9,509 bases of DNA from UBA2883 sp050873965 (GTDB lineage: Bacteria; Cyanobacteriota; Vampirovibrionia; Gastranaerophilales; Gastranaerophilaceae). A program made the position numbers and the translations under genes. Where the stretch lies: the NCBI GenBank assembly GCA_050873965.1, contig JBNMJS010000072.1, positions 1 to 9,509 of the forward strand, given 5' to 3'. Positions 6,634-9,509 of the stretch are shown here, one piece after another (the first letter of the stretch is position 1; each line of letters opens with the position of its first letter). The notes beneath the pieces were generated by a model. The model searched no databases. It was not told the origin of the DNA and was given only the letters and a program-made list of their open reading frames with translations.

Positions 6634-6721
6634 AATGTAGTCTCCTTATAGTTTATTCCCTTTGGTATGGATAACGACATATTCAAGTTAAATCTTTAAT
6701 ATTTTAAGAGAAATTATTACA

Positions 6722-6744
6722 AAACTTTACAATTATCAAAGTTT
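6722..6744. repeat. 7-bp inverted repeat in the divergent intergenic region
   Basis: AAACTTT (6722-6728) and AAAGTTT (6738-6744) are perfect inverted arms around a 9-base centre. It sits between the divergent 296-residue gene and the tolC-like gene. It could be an operator or a chance AT-rich palindrome; no regulator is identified. Confidence 0.4.
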
Positions 6745-6785
6745 ATTAAGCCAATGTAAAAGAAATATTGACTATGTTGTATGGA

Positions 6786-6813
6786 TTGAGTTAATCTTAA
6801 ATTGTTATATATT
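6786..6813 (+). promoter_or_regulatory. Weak promoter candidate for the secretion operon
   Basis: TTGAGT (6786-6791) and TATATT (6808-6813) are spaced by 16 bp, predicting a start near 6820 and a leader of about 43 nt. A perfect TATAAT also occurs at 6844-6849, but its -35 position (around 6821-6826, TACATT) is poor and it would give a leader of only six or seven bases. The sequence alone does not decide between them. Confidence 0.35.
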
Positions 6814-6817
6814 AATG

Positions 6818-6858
6818 CACTACATTTTGCTGACTCGATACATTATAATATTGTAGTG
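6818..6858 (+). repeat. CACTACA/TGTAGTG inverted repeat just before the tolC-like start
   Basis: CACTACA (6818-6824) and TGTAGTG (6852-6858) are perfect inverted arms separated by 27 bases. The right arm ends four bases before the ATG at 6863, where the ribosome would bind, and the arms bracket the TATAAT at 6844-6849. It could act as RNA by hiding the start region, or as DNA as a split operator about three helical turns apart. Confidence 0.5.
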
Positions 6859-6862
6859 AGAA

Positions 6863-8254
6863 ATGAATAAACAAAAACAAATCAATTTCATAATATTTTT
6901 ATTCGCATTTGTAATAATACAAATCAATTCAACAGTGTATGCAATCCAAGATACACCGAAGAAACAAGAAAAAAATAATATATCTCTTGAAAAAATTCAA
7001 GAGAAGAAACTTGTTTCTAAAATTGATTTTGATTCTATTTGGGATAAAGCAAAAGAGCATTCTTACGATTTAAAAATTGCTGATTTTAATATTTTGATTT
7101 CAAAACAAGATATTAGAGGAGCACGTTCTGAATATTTCCCCAAATTAATAGCATCTGCTGGAACAGAATATACAAAAAATTATAGAGATAATCGTGACAC
7201 AACAGTTATGTCTATTGGCGAAAGTTTCATCAATCCATACACTAGATACCAATCTATTATGGGTATAACTTTAACATACAATTTGTTTGATTTCGGCGTT
7301 AGAAAAGGTAATCTTGATATTGCAAAAGAAGATGTCGTCCTAAAAGAACTTGAACAACAAGACAAAATTCAAGAACTCAATTTAAACCTTGTTGATACGT
7401 ATAGCAAAATTCTTATTACCCAAAAACAAATTGAGCTTAATAAAAAAATATTAGATTTAGAAAATAAAAATTTACAAGCAAAAGAACGTTTGTTCAATGC
7501 TGGTGAATTGTCAAAAACAGAACTTAATGATGAAAAAGTTAAAATAGAAAAAGTTAAACAAAAAATCAATGAATTAGGTTCAATGTATGAAGAATCACTA
7601 AATTGGCTATCTTTTTATACTGGCGAAGAATACAATACAAATAGTTTAAAAGTTGCAGAAATTAAAAAGCCTGATTTTGATGTAACAGAATTTCGAGATT
7701 ATACAAAGAGTATCAAATGGCGTATGAAAGAACGTGAACTTATGAAAAAAGAACTCGAAATCAAAGTTGCTAAAAGAACTAACTATCCAAAAGTTAACGC
7801 TTATGGAAGATATTATATATATGGTTCTGATCCAGTTAGTTATAACGACAATTTAGGTGATATTAGACCATCAAACTTTACGGTTGGTGCTTCAATTAGT
7901 ATGCTAGCATTTGATGGTATGAAAAATCGTTCAAATATCCAAAAGAAAATTTTAGAATATAAACAATTACAAGTAGAACGTGATAAATCAATTGCTGAAC
8001 TAATGATGAAACTAGCAAATATGAGAAGTAATTTAATCTATTTGGATAAACAAGTTGATAACAACAAAAAAATAATCAAAGAACTGACAGACAAACAAAA
8101 ATCTATTCATAGATTAGTTGCTAAACAACTTGCGACACCGTTAGAAGAAAATGACGCAAATATTGAATTGCTTGAACAAGAAATTGAACTTACAAAAAAT
8201 AGCATAACTGCTATTGCGATAACAAAAGGAATACAAATTTTAACAACATATTAG
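6863..8254 (+). CDS. TolC-family outer-membrane efflux/secretion channel
   Basis: Predicted outer-membrane exit duct that works with the adjacent ABC exporter in type I secretion. The 463 residues start with a signal peptide: Lys-rich n-region, hydrophobic core IIFLFAFVII (10-19), and VYA (25-27) as the likely cleavage site. A Lys/Glu-rich linker (28-55) precedes two OEP repeats, each starting with a helix and a YPK/FPK turn leading to a beta segment: YFPKLIASAGTEY (91-103) and NYPKVNAYGRYY (307-318). The beta segments LTYNLFDFG (137-145) and ISMLAFDGM (345-353) are typical TolC outer-strand ends with a following Asp-Gly or Gly-Arg-like turn. Long coiled helices (about 150-245 and 355-455) form the periplasmic barrel. 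Length is normal for the family. The ribosome binding site is weak (GTGAG). The gene is nine bases... separated by 9 bp from the transporter, so the two are almost surely one operon. A drug-efflux role is less likely because of the HlyB-type partner. Confidence 0.93.
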   Translation: MNKQKQINFIIFLFAFVIIQINSTVYAIQDTPKKQEKNNISLEKIQEKKLVSKIDFDSIWDKAKEHSYDLKIADFNILISKQDIRGARSEYFPKLIASAGTEYTKNYRDNRDTTVMSIGESFINPYTRYQSIMGITLTYNLFDFGVRKGNLDIAKEDVVLKELEQQDKIQELNLNLVDTYSKILITQKQIELNKKILDLENKNLQAKERLFNAGELSKTELNDEKVKIEKVKQKINELGSMYEESLNWLSFYTGEEYNTNSLKVAEIKKPDFDVTEFRDYTKSIKWRMKERELMKKELEIKVAKRTNYPKVNAYGRYYIYGSDPVSYNDNLGDIRPSNFTVGASISMLAFDGMKNRSNIQKKILEYKQLQVERDKSIAELMMKLANMRSNLIYLDKQVDNNKKIIKELTDKQKSIHRLVAKQLATPLEENDANIELLEQEIELTKNSITAIAITKGIQILTTY

Positions 8255-8263
8255 GATAATAAA

Positions 8264-9509
8264 ATGGAAGAACAAAATAATACGAATTCAACAGAACATA
8301 AAAAACGCAACGTTAATAGTGGTTTAGTATCATTAGAACTTGTTGCACGAATAAACAAAATAGACATTGATATGCGTTCTGTTGTAAGAGAATTTGGGAT
8401 TGAAAGTGCAGACACAACACCAGAAGAACTTATGCGAATAGCAAAAAGTCGTGGATTTAAAATAAAAAAGAAAAAACTAACGTTAAAAGACTATAACGAC
8501 AAATATCCACTACCAGCAATAGTTCAATTAAAAGATGATACTTATATTGTACTACTTGCACTTAGACCAGATGACAACAAAGTTTTGATAATAAAACCAT
8601 TAGCAAAACACCCTGAAGCATTTTCTTATGACGAATTGCAAGAACAGATGAAAGATGAAATTCTTGTATTAGCACACAAAATGCTTGATGATGATGTAAA
8701 ATTTGGGTTCAAATGGTTTTTCAATGAGATTTTCAAATACAAAAAAATCATTGGGCAAGTACTTTTAGGTTCATTTGTTGTTCAATTGTTTGGACTTGTA
8801 ACACCACTATTTACACAGGTTATTTTAGATAAAGTTTTGGTTCACAGAACTATTGCAACACTTGATGTTTTAGCATTAGCATTTATTGTTGTTTCTGTAT
8901 TTGAATTACTTTTGAACTTATCAAGAAACTATATTTTTATACATACAACTAGCAAAATTGATGCAAAACTAGGTTCTAAACTATTTAAACATCTATTCCA
9001 ACTATACTACGTATATTTTGAAAAAAGACAAGTTGGTAATATTATCGCAAGGGTTCGAGAACTTGATAGAATAAGAGAATTCATCACTAATAAATCTGTA
9101 TCAGTTGTAATAGACTCGTTCTTTTCTCTTGTCTTTGTTGGAATTATGCTTTTATACAGCGTAAAGCTAACATTTATATCATTAGGATTTTTAGCAATTA
9201 TTGCAATCATATATCTAATAATTACACCAGAACTAAGAGCAAGATTAGAAGAAAAGTTCCAAATGGGTGCTCAATCAAACTCTTATCTTGTTGAATCTGT
9301 TACTGGCGTTCAAACCGTAAAAGCGTTAGCCATTGAAGGCTCAATGATTAGAAAATGGGAAGATAAACTTGCAAAATACATCAAATCAAGTTTTAACCTT
9401 GCAATTATGGGTAACTTTACAGGTTCAATTTGTGGATTTTTACAAAAAGCAATGACAATTGCTATTTTATATGTTGGTGTAATCCTTGTTATAGAAAACA
9501 AACTTACAA
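8264..9509 (+). CDS. HlyB-like type I secretion ABC transporter (5' part; runs off the window)
   Basis: Inner-membrane exporter that would drive ATP-powered secretion of an unfolded protein through the TolC-like channel with an HlyD-type adaptor. The 415 visible residues stay open to the right edge. Residues about 18-140 form a C39-like domain: GLVSLELVARINKIDIDM corresponds to HlyB GLYALEILAQ, with Ser19 where active C39 peptidases have the catalytic Cys, and Tyr94 where the His would be. It is thus a non-cleaving, substrate-binding domain. The transmembrane domain follows from about 160, with HlyB-like matches LFGLVTPLFTQVILDKVLVHR (from 175), IHTTSKIDAKLGSKLF (226-241), VGNIIARVRELDRIREF (257-273) and YLVESVTGVQTVKALA (341-356). 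The nucleotide-binding domain lies beyond the window. The start ATG follows AGGA (8253-8256), which overlaps the tolC stop, so translation is coupled. Confidence 0.95.
   Translation, partial: MEEQNNTNSTEHKKRNVNSGLVSLELVARINKIDIDMRSVVREFGIESADTTPEELMRIAKSRGFKIKKKKLTLKDYNDKYPLPAIVQLKDDTYIVLLALRPDDNKVLIIKPLAKHPEAFSYDELQEQMKDEILVLAHKMLDDDVKFGFKWFFNEIFKYKKIIGQVLLGSFVVQLFGLVTPLFTQVILDKVLVHRTIATLDVLALAFIVVSVFELLLNLSRNYIFIHTTSKIDAKLGSKLFKHLFQLYYVYFEKRQVGNIIARVRELDRIREFITNKSVSVVIDSFFSLVFVGIMLLYSVKLTFISLGFLAIIAIIYLIITPELRARLEEKFQMGAQSNSYLVESVTGVQTVKALAIEGSMIRKWEDKLAKYIKSSFNLAIMGNFTGSICGFLQKAMTIAILYVGVILVIENKLT

Noticed and set aside
6844..6849. Perfect TATAAT as the main promoter of the secretion operon
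   Set aside because: There is no acceptable -35 at 16-18 bp and no extended -10 TG; it would also leave a leader of only about six bases. Kept only as an alternative.
8255..8263. Gap between the tolC-like and hlyB-like genes as a regulatory region
   Set aside because: It is only nine bases and serves as ribosome binding spacing; no terminator or promoter fits.

Overview
The window comes from an AT-rich bacterium (roughly 30% GC by eye) that uses the standard stop codons (TAA, TAG and TGA all close genes of normal length) and mostly good Shine-Dalgarno sites. A TolC-type outer-membrane protein with a signal peptide, followed by a type I secretion ABC transporter, points to a diderm cell. The 296-residue protein at 5743-6633 starts with an SASQARLL-type N-terminus that I associate from memory with large families in gut Gastranaerophilales (Vampirovibrionia/'Melainabacteria'). 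The receiver-kinase hybrid also fits the cyanobacterial side of the tree. This placement is an inference of moderate confidence, not proven here.

Layout. 1-57: last 18 codons of an unidentified plus-strand gene. 104-2566 (minus): a tightly overlapping three-gene operon, transcribed from a good sigma70-like promoter at 2640-2668. In order of transcription it encodes an unrecognised 423-residue protein (zinc ribbon, Asn/Arg-rich disordered region, tandem duplicated helical domain, Lys/Glu tail with RGRK motifs), then RimM, then TrmD. 2778-4157 (plus): a soluble receiver-histidine kinase hybrid with no Shine-Dalgarno site. 4272-5669 (plus): leucyl aminopeptidase PepA behind a near-consensus promoter. 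A bidirectional hairpin terminator at 5691-5727 separates PepA from the convergent 296-residue protein (minus). 6863-8254 and 8264-end (plus): TolC-like channel and HlyB-like exporter, the start of a type I secretion operon that runs off the window.

How the genes fit together. RimM (30S maturation) and TrmD (m1G37 tRNA methylation) are a classic pair. The first gene occupies the position where rpsP and a KH-domain gene often sit, so an RNA- or ribosome-linked role for the 423-residue protein is the natural hypothesis. The secretion genes form a second unit: the exporter has a catalytically dead C39-like domain, as in HlyB, which predicts unprocessed substrates with C-terminal signals rather than double-glycine leader peptides. 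The adaptor (HlyD-like) and cargo are not in the window. The divergently transcribed 296-residue protein is a neighbour of unknown function.

No gap exceeds 300 bases. The largest (6634-6862) holds inverted repeats and weak promoter candidates. I saw no tRNA, rRNA, CRISPR array, insertion sequence or clear riboswitch.
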